In this document: piece by piece, positions 11,301 to 23,400 of the stretch
How positions within the stretch are numbered: position 1 is the first letter of the stretch
Layout of the letters: every line of letters begins with the position of its first letter
Origin: Oreocharis arfaki
Taxonomy: Eukaryota > Chordata > Aves > Passeriformes > Paramythiidae
NCBI GenBank assembly: GCA_013398015.1
Contig: VZRR01010238.1
Span: forward strand, 124,001 to 188,000
DNA: 64,000 nt
Reading direction: 5' to 3'
Position numbers and translations under genes: made by a program
The notes under the pieces: generated by a model
The model's input: only the letters and a program-made list of their open reading frames with translations
Told to the model about the DNA's origin: nothing
Databases searched by the model: none

Positions 11301-12203
11301 GCCATTGTGGTCTGTAGTATGGTTTAAAACCATGTAGGATGGTTTACAAGGTTGTGTGTAAGCAGAAAGGAAGGCAAAGGGCAGACACTCACTACTTGGA
11401 TGTAATCTATATATAGATTACTTCTAGGAGACCTGTCTTGCAGAGGAGGTGCTGCAGCAATTCAGAACACAAGCCATCAGCTTCCAGCCTATGTTGAAAG
11501 GGGGAAATAGGCAAGAGTTGCTCCTGGACCTTCTGCTGGCCTCTCAAATGGTGCTTCCTTTGTTCTTCTGAACTCGGCTGTCTCTCCCTCTCCATATGGG
11601 ATGTGAGGCCCTAGCACTCACAGCCTGAAGTCAGGACTCAGGGTCATGCCTCTACTGTTGGCTGCTGGTTTTCTCTAAATTTTTATCTAGACTAAAAAGA
11701 ATATTTTCTTGTGAGGTGTAGGGTTGCTGTAGGTGCATCTTAGCTTTTACAAAGAGAATTCACTGCCTAGGAATGAGATGACATGTAAAGAGTGATTCAT
11801 AGTGGTGAAACACACTGATCTGCCAGATTGAATGGGGCTTGAAGCAACCTGGTCCAGTGGAAGGTGTCCCTGTTCATGGCATGGGGTGAAATGAGAAGAG
11901 CTTTAAGGTCCCTCTCAAACCAGATAATTTAGCATTCCATGCTTCTATGATCTTCTGCTGCAGAGCAGAATCTTCTTTCTTCACCTGACAGATGCCTGTC
12001 TTTCCTCCTGTACAGATATTGCTTTGGGTGTTTATGATGTGGTGGTGACTGATTTTTCCTGCCCAGCTGGTGTCTTGAAGTGTGCAGAAGCTTTACGGCT
12101 GCCTGTTGTCTCGCAGGAGTGGGTGATCCAGAGCCTTATTGCTGGGGAGAGAGTAGGCTACAAGCAGCATCCAAAATATAAACATGACTATGTCCCTCAC
12201 TGA
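1844..12203 (+). CDS. TP53BP1: TP53BP1 (53BP1), 3' half, 12 exons, stop codon included
   Basis: Chromatin reader and scaffold that binds nucleosomes around DNA double-strand breaks and favours end joining; nuclear. Exons: 1844-2342, 3318-3470, 5255-5544, 5860-6036, 6292-6713, 6845-7036, 7496-7699, 8249-8461, 9050-9144, 10118-10317, 11122-11267, 12016-12203 (TGA 12201-12203). All have AG acceptors and GT donors; phases agree at every junction, giving 925 residues after a one-base leftover in the first exon. Order: TQT/LC8-type motifs (1-166), linker (167-314), Arg-Gly motif (about 360), tandem Tudor (about 440-560), ubiquitin-recognition/NLS (about 570-600), BRCT1 and BRCT2 (about 675-925). 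The human protein is about 1,970 residues, so roughly the N-terminal half, with its ATM phosphosites, lies upstream of the window. In the first exon's frame a TAA at 1830-1832 blocks upstream extension, which fixes the acceptor at 1841-1843. Identification is very secure from the Tudor and BRCT sequence. Confidence 0.97.
2343..5254 (+). other. TP53BP1: Two TP53BP1 introns around exon 3318-3470
   Basis: Introns 2343-3317 and 3471-5254 flank the 51-codon exon GEEEFN...KVVE. The first begins with the weak donor GTGGGA. The second holds the GC-richer, LTR-like block at about 4470-5030. Otherwise plain AT-rich sequence. Confidence 0.8.
4470..5030 (-). mobile_element. Possible solo LTR of an endogenous retrovirus (minus orientation)
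   Basis: A roughly 560-base block, richer in GC and CpG than the surrounding intron. On the minus strand it has a good TATA box (GCTATAAAAG at 4851-4860), then a cap-like region, an ATTAAA-type AT-rich stretch around 4750-4790 and a GC-rich tail, which is the U3-R-U5 layout of an LTR. There is no coding sequence. Exact TG...CA ends and a target-site duplication were not resolved, and the family is not recognised. It could instead be another repeat type. Confidence 0.35.
5860..6036 (+). CDS. TP53BP1: TP53BP1 exon with Arg-Gly (GAR) motif
   Basis: Codes the linker ending in an Arg/Gly-rich stretch (TLRGRGRRGRPPSRTTGAR at the exon end). In human 53BP1 the equivalent motif is methylated by PRMT1 and contributes to DNA binding. 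The exon starts and ends in phase 2: the preceding AG plus C gives Ser (SPRKG), and the terminal AG plus A of the next exon gives Arg. The GRGRRGRPPSRTTG core matches the human sequence I remember exactly, while its flanks have diverged. Confidence 0.93.
6292..7036 (+). CDS. TP53BP1: TP53BP1 tandem Tudor domain exons
   Basis: Exons 6292-6713 and 6845-7036, separated by a 131-base intron, code the tandem Tudor fold that binds histone H4 dimethylated on Lys20. The aromatic-cage residues known from human 53BP1 are all present: Trp in VVAKWSSN, the Tyr pair in RYFYSG, and Asp and Tyr in LLFDDGYECD. The second Tudor reads GHRKESGELYYCIEKEGQRK and continues through WYRQMSVILSLEQG. The end of the second exon (VTPLTKAADISL) begins the ubiquitination-dependent recruitment motif that reads H2AK15ub. 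Everything needed for nucleosome reading appears intact. Confidence 0.97.
7496..7699 (+). CDS. TP53BP1: TP53BP1 exon: ubiquitin-recognition tail and nuclear localisation signal
   Basis: Begins DNLVEGKRKRRSN. The DNLVEG part completes the ubiquitin-recognition segment started in the previous exon, and GKRKRRS is the known basic nuclear localisation cluster. A Ser/Thr-rich stretch and a second basic patch (SPAKRGRKSA) follow, then the exon ends in phase 1. Splicing splits the Asp codon G|AT at its start. Confidence 0.95.
8249..12203 (+). CDS. TP53BP1: TP53BP1 tandem BRCT exons and C-terminus
   Basis: Exons 8249-8461, 9050-9144, 10118-10317, 11122-11267 and 12016-12203 code BRCT1 (from NKTLFLGYAFLLTM through CRTRKYLLCLARGIPCVSHI to LLPAGYSL), a short linker, and BRCT2 (NLKVLLVSDQQENFLDLW through VVSQEWVIQSLIAGERVGY). 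The C-terminus is KHDYVPH before TGA; the human end is nearly identical. The pair of domains binds p53 and, through BRCT2, phosphorylated H2AX. A CR1 repeat sits in the intron between the second and third of these exons but does not touch a splice site. Confidence 0.97.
9175..9720 (-). mobile_element. CR1 LINE fragment (3' part)
   Basis: Resembles the 3' part of a chicken-repeat-1 LINE read on the minus strand. On the plus strand the typical order is: 'cc tctctgggcagctt', a cttcttgtcc segment, 'cagctctctcagcctctt', and 'ctccagatgtggtctcacca' near 9640-9660. It is well diverged and carries several stops, so it is inactive. It lies in the TP53BP1 intron between the first two BRCT1 exons (9144 and 10118). 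Confidence 0.88.
11832..11951 (+). mobile_element. CR1 LINE 3' end fragment
   Basis: About 120 bases matching the CR1 3' end in plus orientation: 'gaagcaacctggtccagtgg', 'aaggtgtccctgttcatggc', 'ctttaaggtccctctcaaac', and 'cttctatgatct' as a relic of the terminal short repeats. Lies in the last TP53BP1 intron. Confidence 0.85.
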
Positions 12204-12355
12204 ATGAAACTCTGCCCTGCTGTCCCAACTGTCGTGCAGACTGTGTTTTAAACAGGTTTTAAATGTTTGTGAATTGGGCAGTATGCATGGATTATTGTAT
12301 ATAGTTTTATCTGCTGGACTTTTATGATTAAATAAATGTTTGATCTCTTGTGGTA
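12204..12355 (+). other. TP53BP1: TP53BP1 3' UTR with polyadenylation signal
   Basis: A short 3' UTR of about 150 bases. Overlapping ATTAAA (12327-12332) and AATAAA (12331-12336) hexamers are followed within 30 bases by a GT-rich stretch, the usual downstream element, so cleavage is expected near 12350. Longer forms using later signals cannot be excluded. Confidence 0.8.
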
Positions 12356-13584
12356 TCTGCTGGTACTCCTCATTTGTCTAAACTTATTTCATCAGGGCAA
12401 TGCCTTCAGGAAAGGAGTGCAGAGAAAAAAGAAATACTTACATTTCTCTGAGCTGAATAGCACTAATACTCTGCTTTGAGTAAAGCCTGAGCTCAACACA
12501 AAGTCAATTACAGAGAAAGGGAAAGGGGTGTTTTCCATTGGCAGAAGTTCAGGGCAGTGGCATTTCTGTTTGTTGGAAGAATACCATGTTGTGTATTCCT
12601 CCAGTTTGATGTTGTTATTTTCAATTAATTTAATTAAGGTGCTACTGAAGTGAGTGCTAAGAATTTCTTGGACAAAGTATCATTTTGTTTTGGCTACCTC
12701 TTTTTTTCTTCCCTGTCATAACTGTATAGGTATTAACCTGTTGTAGTGGAGACTGGCTCTACCTAACTTGAGGTAGACAAAAGAACCTTGGACAACTAAA
12801 CTGCTGGGAGACTGAGGTGCAAAGAGTATGTAAGTGCTGTGTATCTTTAAGTGGTAATGGGATAAATCATCTGCTTTTGAGCTTCTGCATTCACATCTTA
12901 GTGGTCAGCAGGCATAAGGCAAAAGCTCTTCACTCTAACAGTGCTATAGGCTGAAGGCCTCCCTCCAGCCTCATATAATCTTTAGTCCCCTGCTTCAAAA
13001 GTGTAAAGTTTTTCTCAATGTGCATTTTTTCCTCTATCATTTCATGACTCAGACATTTGACCATGTTGGTCTGTAAATCTCACATCCAAACTTCAACACT
13101 TTCTCCAGCTTTCTAGCTCTTTCCATGGTCAAGGGATTTTAAACTTTGCATCAGGTGCAGTCCAACCATAAACAGCTGTCATGTGTGGAAGGTGCCCGGT
13201 GTTATACTTGCTGGCTCTTGTTACTGTGTCTTTCTGAGTGAGCAGAGAGGATTTGTTTTCCCCCAAGGACACGTAACTTCAGTGTGACCTGCAGCTGTGT
13301 GCACATACCAACTCTTTGAGGGGAAGGCTGGTTTCCTGGCAGCGTTTGTGTTCAAATTGGGAAACCTGATACAACACCCCAGTGATGGGACTGGAGGGTT
13401 CTCTTTTGCCAGTCATTCAAATGGAATTGCATCGAGACCATCTGTACATTATAGCAAGGCTAGGAAATCTTAGCAAGAGGCAAGAAGTTCCTGCCAGATA
13501 CTGCTTTTCAGTGACACACAAGGCTGTGCCACGCTATTCCCTTTCCACTGGGGTGCAGACATTGACAGTACTCCATATAATTGC
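12356..13584. other. Spacer between convergent TP53BP1 and TUBGCP4 3' ends
   Basis: About 1.2 kb of AT-rich sequence with no coding signal. The open stretch on the plus strand at 13382-13588 is short and resembles no known protein. Confidence 0.75.
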
Positions 13585-14421
13585 ATGACAAGATATTTTT
13601 ATTTTGGTGCAGTAGGGTAGTCAGTAGTAGCATTCTAAATAGTCTGGAATGAGAACAGCACAGGTGAATATCCCAGGAAACATCTCATTACCATTTTTCT
13701 GCTGGCAGAGGGTGCTTTGTACTCAAATAGGGCAAAGCTCCTGTCTTGGCAAGTGTAATTTTAGCACATAAACTGTATTAAATTGTATAGAGAAAGCATA
13801 TGATATCACTAGTGTCTCCATGACCTATACACATATACTAGACTAGTGCACTGCAGGAGAAGAGATTTTAAAAAACCTATTTCTTCTTCACTCCCTCTTC
13901 ACCTCAGTTGAAAATTGCTACCGCTGTTTCATTTACCTGGTACTGTGCAGACACTGTGTACTGCAAATCAGCTTATACACAAGTGGAACTTATGAATACA
14001 GCCAAAACTTGCATCCATAGTCAAGAACAAGATTACTTCCTCCATACTCGAACTTGAAGTGGAGCATAGTCCAGCTGAAGAGTAAAGACATCGTAGCTCA
14101 GCTGAAGAGTCCAGACATCATAATTCTGTTTTTTTTCACTTTCTGAAGAGGTTCAGATTGCCTCCCTAGAAGCACTTATCAGTACATGCAGGGCTGCAGA
14201 AAGCATATTTTTACTAGTTCAGAAGAAATGGAGTAGCTTTCTGTAATTGCTGGACAGCCTCACATAAGTGGCACTTCCTGCCAATTCCTTCTGAAACAGT
14301 AGTTCACCAGGCAAAAGCCAGCTACAAAGGAAAATTCAGTTGAGTGCAAACTGTCCAAGAGCACCAGTCTCCAGTGCTTGATGCATCACTAGTCACAGCC
14401 TGAAGGAAAGGCCTTCAGTGC
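13585..14421 (-). other. TUBGCP4: TUBGCP4 3' UTR with polyadenylation signal
   Basis: About 830 bases from the stop codon to the first AATAAA on the minus strand (TTTATT at 13598-13603 on the plus strand). No earlier AATAAA was seen between stop and signal. The end lies about 1.2 kb from the convergent TP53BP1 end, so the two transcripts are not predicted to overlap if these signals are used. Confidence 0.7.
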
Positions 14422-14434
14422 TTAGACGCCGAAA
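14422..14434 (-). CDS. TUBGCP4: TUBGCP4 terminal coding micro-exon
   Basis: Only 13 coding bases: after a TTGCAG acceptor the bases T TTC GGC GTC TAA complete the Ser codon and add Phe-Gly-Val and stop. The human protein ends Ser-Phe-Gly-Met, so this tiny exon is the conserved C-terminus with one substitution. It is too short for any ORF scan to find. Confidence 0.92.
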
Positions 14435-17400
14435 CTGCAAGAGAAAGATGTAGTATTAACTACATGTTGAAACTAACTCCCTTTACCAACCCACACCAGC
14501 ATTTTTTGGTCAATATGAGCTAGCAGCTTGTTAAATTTTCTGCCAAAAGAAACTCAAAGGGGAGAAAGCATATGAAACCCAGAAATGCTGATTTGTTACT
14601 TTTCTGTCATAGTATTTATCAACACTTAGTGTAAGCCAAAATAATTAGAAGCAATCAATAAAAATGGCTTTGTACTTCAGGTACCTCAGGATAATGCTAC
14701 AAGCAACCCTCAAGATATTCCTACCTGCCCAAGGTTCCTCCAGCCTGGGTGTAGTATTTGTTATAATCCAAGCGTAGCAGCAGTTGAGCTAAGTCAGAGT
14801 TTATCTGATGATTGCGAACACTGGAGAGAATCTTGAAGAGAAGTGATGACTGACGACTGAATCCCTACAAATTTGAAGATGTCAGTTCTGGGCCCTCTCA
14901 GAAAAGAAGGAAAGCAAGCATCTCATCTCTGTTTCTGCCTAGCCAGTCCTTTAACAGCCTGAAGAAAAGAATCACTGCAAGAGATGTGATGCTTGTGGTC
15001 CAGGGTAAGGAAACTGTGAGCCACAAGAATTCCTAGATGTTAGTTATCCAAAAGGAGAGGCAGAGATACCAACCTCTGCCTCCTTTCTATTCCACTATCT
15101 GCCCCTATTCCTCCTCTCTGTGCACACAGAATTTCCAACTCAGGAAGAGCTGATTAGTTAAAATAATTACAAGCATTTACATAGAAGGTCTTGGCTTATG
15201 CTCACTCTTTTTCTACAGCTGTTAAAGCCAAGATAACAGCTTAGGCAAATGTTTGCATAGGAGAAGAACAGATCCACAGAAACAGATTCACCTTCACCAA
15301 AATACTGAGTTGTGCAGCTCCCCGTTCATCTAATGGGCCCAGATTCTGACTGACCAGAGAACAAAAACTATGACAAAGATCCAGAATTTCATTTAAGCAG
15401 TGGAAAACCTACATGGAATAAAAAGTACAAATTAGTAGTTGAAACAGAGTTTGAACAAGGAGAGAAAGCAGGTACTTGAAAAGTTGTAGTATTCATAACA
15501 AAGATGTTACTGATACTATATTTTTACTCAGGAAGGAAGAGATCAATGTAGCATTTTTGTAAGGTTTTCTATGGAAAAAGGATTTAAATGTTATGCTGCA
15601 TCTCCCCTCTGCCCCTCCCACTACCTTTTGCAGATATTTCTGGGAAAACAGCAATTGGCATGAACCATCCAGACAGGCACAGGAGTTGCACACTGGCTTC
15701 TCTATCCAACCAGCAGGTCATCGCTGCAGCTTTGGGATTAAGAGGGCAGGATAAAGACCAGCAAGAGCTATGGTTCAAGGCTTTGGTTTCACTGTTCACT
15801 AAACTTGGAATTTCTTTTGTATCAGTTGATCTGACTGGGTAATTACTATTCTGCCACCTTTATTCTACAACAAATTCATAGATGAACACAGAGACACTGT
15901 TTCATTGAAACTAATGAAATTCTTTGCAAATGTTTTTCTGTGGCTGTTTATAAAAATACTTCTAACTTTTTTTTTATTAACAAAATTAAAAAGACCCTAA
16001 GTCCACTCGAGAACATCTCAACTACTTTTATGCTCTTAAGTAAAAAAGGGAATTTTTCCTAGTCTAATGCATATCAGTATGAGTCCCTCAGGAATTCTGT
16101 TCCCAGCACTCTGCTTATTAGTACTTCTTTCATGAAATAGCCTGTGATAAAAACGTAGCGGTAAAATACAAGTTATTAAGGTTAACTGAACACTGAAATA
16201 AGCTTGACTTAAAATTGCCAGGAATGCAGCATTCACACACACCAACTGTAAATTAGATGATCAATTATCAGTTTTAGTTTATACCTGCCTTACTCCTAGA
16301 ATTGTACTCTGCGATCTGTGGGAGATTATCACTGATCTGTTTTAAAAGATATGATTTGTCATATCTGTTCAAAAATGTGTGTTTCTTAGGGCACTTGGAG
16401 AATTGGTAGAAAAAGGTGAAAACAAGACCTACTTACAGGTTTTAGGAGGATGAAAGACTGAGCCAACAAATTACTTAAGAAATGATCGTGGGCCAGTCGT
16501 ATACTCTCAAAGTCTCTTGTGGCGTTTATCTGCTGCAGTAGCTGTGAGAACTGAGACTCCAGTACATCCACCTGATGGATATGTGAACATACCTCATTAG
16601 TGATTTAGGAACTGGGAGTGCTTGAGACCAGCCAGAAGTTTTGAAACTTACTTTCCTTATTGCTACTCTTATATTAGAGGCTGAGCATCGCCTTCTCCCT
16701 GGCTGATGAATGGGCAATCATATACAAGAGCAGTACATAATGTAGGGTACACAAAAATTTCTGAAGCCTAAGTAATGTCTAAGTAGAAAGGAAAATGGTC
16801 ACTTTCTCTAGCTATGATAAATGTATATAGCTAGCATATAAACAAAGGTATTTGATTGTAGTAATTCCTGAATTTTATACTGGGGGATACTATTTGGAAT
16901 CTTAAGGCAAAGGCTGCAGTACAAAAGCTCAGCCAGATTATTGTGGAGAATTTAGAAAGGCAGGCCCCCTCTCAATTCTCTGAAAACCAAACCAACCAAA
17001 CAAAAGAGCCCAAAACTTAAATTAGAGTTCACTTAAAGAGGCAAGAGAAGGAACCAGGATGGTATCTTAATGATGGTCCTTCAGAGATGACATGTTTCTC
17101 ACAAACATTTAGTAGCACTAGAGAGCTACTAAAGAACTCCTCCATTTCACTGATTCACAAGTCCAAAAACTTCATAATCATAGCAGTAGTCTGGGAACTT
17201 GGAGGAAGCTCTAGACTTTTGAAGGAAGTCCTGATTTCCTTAAGGTACAAGGAATCAGAAACCTGAGATAGGTCTTCAGTGCTCCCTCCATGCATTTCTG
17301 CCAGTTTCTGATTAACTGATACAGTTTATCTTTCTCTGTAATACTGACCTGCAGATAATACTGAAGATTGTCCACAAGGAAAGCCATGTGATCCCTCAGA

Positions 17401-20400
17401 CGCCACTTGATGGCGTCTGTTCTGTTAGATTTCAGGTGTTTGCGTTGCATCTGGAGAGCCCAGCAGTGCTGTAGCTCAGCCTGGACTCGACGCACACTCA
17501 GCAGGTATTTGAACACAACATTGTACCTACAATCAAAAAAATACAAAGTGGTTTAAGACTAAAATCTTCCTCTGCTGCAAGTACTGGAGAATGTAACAAT
17601 GCAAGACTGGAAGAAGAAACAGGAGGTGACTGCCAATAGTTAGGGCCAATCAGGTCATGGCCCACATGCCCCACGGCACATCTCACAGAGTAAGATTTCT
17701 GCTTGTATTGATTACTGACCTTAAAAATACAAGGCTAGTTTCAGTGTAAGGAGGGGAGCTGTCAGTGAAAACACTGTTTGTTAAAGCAGTGCTGTTTGTA
17801 AATCAGTGCAGATCTGTCAGCATCTTGCAGGTCTTACTGTCATTACAAGTACTTTCAATAGGAGTAAGTGGAATGAGCCATTTTAAGGTTCAGGGAGCAA
17901 TAGCTCTACCTTTCTCTCCATAGAGAGAAAAAAAACCCCAACACATTTAGTGAATGCCTCAGATCAGGGAACATGCAGATGAATATAGAAAGACCATACC
18001 TAGTACTTACTTCTCCAGAACAGCAGGAGTAAAAAGAATGTGCAGCGGCCATTGAACTTTGTAAGAAAGGCCCAGAGCTGCCCATCCAGATGTGGGGGCT
18101 TCACGTGGAGATAATTCCCGGGAAGGCCCTTCACGAGTCTGAGAAGTATCTAAAAACAAGTAAGGTGCTGAATTATGTTATCTTCTCATTCAGTACAACC
18201 ATGGCAAGAGGGAAAAGGGAAAGAACAGAATTAAGAAGAGCCAACGCAGTCTAGGCTGTCACATAGGGCAGTAAAGGGAACAAAATTAGTATTTCTTTAA
18301 CTTGAGAGAAGGGTAGGTAATAGGATTTGAAAACAAGGTCATCATGTCCTCTCTTAATTTACTTGTAAAAATGCAAGTAGATACCTTTATGTTCCTTTCC
18401 ATGATACTCAATGGTTAAGTGAAGAAGAGGAAGAAGGTTGTCATCGTCTAACAGCACCTTATGAGCAGACTGCTGAAATGCAATGTTGACATCTGACAAC
18501 AAGAGAACATGTATCAGCACAAGATGATGCAGCTAGTGCTAATTTTGCACCTAATAATTATTTACTCTTGGTCCTAAAAGACAACACTTACGCACTATTG
18601 ACACTCTTTTAATTCCAGTTTCAAGTACCTGCCATCAGAAGGTTTCTGCAAGTTTGTTTTCACTCACTCTGTGAGACATTCTAATTCACAAGTGCTGTAG
18701 TTTCAAAACTAATAACATCATGTAGAGGGTTAAGATAGAGCTCTTCTGTACTGGACATGGCTTACCACGTTCCTGCTATACCACAGTGAGGACAGTTTGG
18801 TAAGCACATAAGCAACACTCACCATGTTCAGTTACAGCCGTAGGTGGTGTCTTTAACATGTGCTGTGCAGTGTCAATGAAGGCCTGAAACAGCTCACCTC
18901 TTCCCAAAAGGTAAAAGTCTTTTATAATCTGTGGAGATAAATTTTTTGTACCTAACATACCAAAAACTGAGCAGAAATTTTAAGCATGCTAGCTGATAGC
19001 ATCCACTTTTATTATTTGGACAACTGCTGTTTCAAAACACAGCTGGAGAGCTCTGAATTTCACTCACTGACTGAAAAGTCTACATTGCCTTTGCTTCAAG
19101 ATGCAGACTACAAAACCACATACACATACCCCTCTAACTCTGTCTCTGACCAAGTTCTATCAGTGTATGCTCATTCTTGAGACTGGAAAATGAAAACAGC
19201 TTTACCTAAATGAAGACAGCCCAGAGTGTAAGGCAATAAAGTATTTAATAGAAAGAAAGGAAGAAAGAGCTGCTTTAGCAGAAACAAACTAGCCGTTGCA
19301 TTTCCTTCAGCTGTCCTAGTAGATCCGATTCCTCCACCATCAGTTTCCAAAGATGCTAGTGAAGAAAAAAAAAAAATCAAACAAAACAACAGCAACCTCC
19401 CCTCAGAATTACCTCACCCATTCAGAGAAGAGTAGCCGCTGTCTTAAAACACTTGAGATGCATACAGAAAAAGCACCTATACTGAATGCTATATAAAGTA
19501 CAAGAGCACACTAAGAGTCTTGTGTAGCAGCTCATGCTACCAGTTAAAATTCTCGGTATATACCAGCAAAAACCTGTGCCTAAGAAACGTGAAGACCTGT
19601 GACCAAAAAAAATTGCAAATTCCTATGAAATCAGTTCTATCCCACCTTTGTTCTTGCTTCTCTAACCTCCCCATTTTCTTAGGTTCTCCTCCCTGCCCTA
19701 AGTGAAAAAAAGATTAAAAATTGCCAAAGCATGTGCTCAGTGAGATGCCATTATGCTGAAAGCAAATGAAAAGTTCTGAAGTAATTTCAAGTGAAATAAA
19801 AAAATATACAAAAATTCCCTTCTTTTCCTCATGAAAGAGCATAAGTATTTGTTAATGTCCTTTTGTCATTGGAAGCTGGGTTTACATGAAGCTCTGAGAC
19901 CAGTCAGAGAGCCCCCTTCTTCCAGTCCTTCACAAAACTTAAGAGCTTCTCAGCCTGCATAGTAGTTACCCTTCCTAGGATGCTCACCTCAGCAACAGTG
20001 CTCCGTATCCAGTCAACCACTGATTCAAAGTCCACCAAACTAAAGAGTGGTTGCTGCTTGAGTCGATGTAGCTCTGCTGCAAAAGTGTCCTCCTGGTTTT
20101 TTAGGATGGAGCCTGCGCAGCAATGAGAAGTTTCAGAGAGTAAAATGGGATGCCATTTGGAGACGTGCAGACCCCTTCCAGCACAGTGCCACAGAAAGGC
20201 TGTCCAGGCAGCACTGTCTCAGGTCTGCACCGTGGAGGCCTCAAAGTACAAGTACCAAGGTATAAGATTACTATTGCAAGTACAGTTACAGTATAGATAC
20301 TTGCCATGGCAGTGCTGTGGTATCAGTAAAACCCCCAAATATTTTCTACCTAAATGGTTGCTGCTAACAGCCCATTTTCTAGGACTGAGCTAGGCCTTTG

Positions 20401-23400
20401 AACCCACAAACTTTTCTGCCACATTAACCACTTGGTTTGGTTCTCCCCATCCCCTTGCCCCTTTCAAATCTATCCTACTGCGTGAACTTGGGGACTTTTT
20501 TTTTTAACCAACTGAGCTAGAAGACCAATTTCTTTTCCCCTTGCTTCTGCTAATGCAAGAAAACAGTCCAACTGAATTGATCCTTTGTTCTCTGTAATGT
20601 CGCTCAAGTAATTTAAGTACTTTTGCATAGACATGCTCATGGTAGAGCCACCACAGCAGCCCTCCCCCAGTGGTGTAGGAATATATTTCCCAAACCATCC
20701 CCAATGTAAACTTTTCAAGCTCTCAAAGTGAACCACCAGCTAGAATTGTCTCTCCCTTGCTGTCTTTAAGGCTCCATATAATTTGTCTTTCATAGCAACT
20801 TTTGGGACCACCTTGCAAGTGAATCTCTCATGTTTGTGGATGCAAGTTAATGCCATTACACCATTCTGTCACATACACACTCAGAGCAAGATGTACCTTT
20901 GTGTCTGTCTGCAGCCTTTAGGGAAAGGCTGCAAACTGAAAAGAAAACAAGGCCTTTGCAATTGCTTTATCCAGAAGAAATCACATAGTGACTTGCTGCT
21001 GGAAACTTGGAGACTGTTTGGAAAGTGTTATTTACTCATCCTGTTCTTACACCTCTCCCTCGGAATCAGTCAGAAGCAGAACACTAGGACTACTGCTCTG
21101 TCCTGGCACAACTATCCATATAGGCTGAAGAATAACAACCAATAGTCAGTGACTGTTGAGGAATTCATTAATGTGGCATTTTGGAAACTACGTGTCAGTC
21201 ACTCATAACTGAGCAAAGGTTGCAAGAAAGATATTCCTTACCTTTTCTGGTCAGGTTAACATTCTGATTCTCAAACATCTGTACAGATTCTCCCACAAAG
21301 AGGATTTTCTCAGCGACCCGTACAGGAATGTATGAAGGCAGCATTTCTACTCTCAAAGAAAACTGCTTTAGAGACGGAGCTAACATGTTCTCCTCTTCAA
21401 TCAAGCGCTGCCAGAGACACCGGGAAAAGAAATCAAGTGCAAAACTGTGAGAAAGCCAGACAGAAAAGGTGTATAAAGGTAAGTGTGTGTGTGTGTGTGT
21501 GTGAGGGGGCATCTAAGGACACTGGAAGTAAGCAGAAAGGTAGTGAAATTGATTTGTATCATTTAGGTAAGCCAGTAAACTTCCTTATGGTTCTGGTATG
21601 CTAGCAGATCTCCCTAGAGATATTGCTTCTATCAGAGTGGAGAAGAAGGGGAAAAGAAGCTAAACCTTTGTGGAACAGCAACAAACTGGCTGTACCAAAG
21701 GGTAATGTTACATCAGCAAAAGGAGTTTTTATTGCAAATGCATTACATCAGTCTTTTGCTGCCATAACAATGTTAACTAGCATTACTAAAATTAATCCTC
21801 CCCTACACCCATTCCTATCTTTTAACACTTAGAACACTTGTGATACAGGCCAAATATAAACGCCTCCACTAGTGAGCAGATAGGATAAAGATCCAAAGGC
21901 TTGCTAGCAAAGACAGGGCAATTTTCTCAGTTCCTGTGAAAGCTGTTTTAGAACAATACAGTAAGTTATTAATATTTTTTCTGAATGTTAGTAAAGAACT
22001 CCAAGTATGGAGGCAAGATCTTCCTTCAGGAACACCATATTGATAATTTCATCTGGCTTTCTTGTTACTGGAGAATTAGTTTCAGTGGCCCATAATCCAG
22101 AAAAAAAACAGCCAAACAAATTTTTGAGAACATTTGCCATCTACAAAATTCTTCATTTCAATAGAAGAGTTCAGTACAAGTTTGTATACTGACCTTAACA
22201 CATTGGCAATTCTTTTCCTAAGATTCTAATGAAACTTTTAGATGAGGCAATACCCAAGTATTTTATCAGTCTATCCCACTAAGACTCAAGATTTCTTATT
22301 TTACTCTTTAACTGAAGAATTGCCAACACTGTTAGTTGATAATACTGAAGAAAGAAGTTGCTTAGTCTACAATTTCCACCATGGACCTAGAAGACTCAAC
22401 AATTTTCACATCCTTTCTTTATCTGATATAATGAAATAACATATTTTTCCACTAAGTGCCTTTTAAAGTTTTCCCCTATTTTTCTCTGGGTGTAGTCTGT
22501 TTTCAGCAGAGACTGTTGGCACAGGGCACTTTATTAGTATGCAACACAGTTTCTGTGTGGTCACAGCCAAGCTGCATGCACCACACTAACTCCATAGGTG
22601 CCCATGAAATGTTTTCTCACCGTAAACTAGAGTGGGAATTTAAAGTTCAACTTGCTCCACACTGTTCTCTACTCAGACACTATTCAAATGCTCATAGTGT
22701 GGAAGACTACTCCCCTGAGAAAGCTGCTTTGCAGAAGGGCACTCTAATGGTATAGCATCTACAGGAAGAGTTACCACATTTCACCAGTGTGCTGACAGGT
22801 TGCTCCCTTGCTTAGCAGTCTCTTGACTCTCACATAGCACATTTTCTACCAGTAATGTCAGTAGCATTAACCTGTTAGGTAACATTTGCACAGCTAATGG
22901 TTGTGCAAGAAAGGCACCTGACCCAGCTGCCCATAGAAAGTGTGCAAATCAAGTCAGCAGCCAAGTTCCCCACACCCTGTCCCTTGCAATTGCTCACACT
23001 ACCACCAATGCCTCTGTTAAACAGATCACAGTGTTGACCATAAGGAATGAGAAACCAGTCAGTCAAGAGCAGTGGGCATGCAGCAGTTCCCATCACTTGA
23101 CATCAGGGTCTACACAGATTCCATCCACAGGGCTTTCTGCCCTGGGGTTATCCAACTGTGCCAAACAATAGGTCTCTGTCCCTTATGCCTAGCAGCAACC
23201 TATTACATTATTATCTTGATTTACCATCCTGGCAGGTTTCAATATATGTCTAGTGTAGCATAGCTCACACTGAAGCAGAATATAACACAATTCTTCTTTG
23301 GTTCCCTAAGACCAAAGATGCCAAGTTATGACTTGTAGATCTTACCAGGTCCTGCAGTTCTCGTAGCTGTTTTCCTGTAAGTCCCCCAATTCCTAAATCA

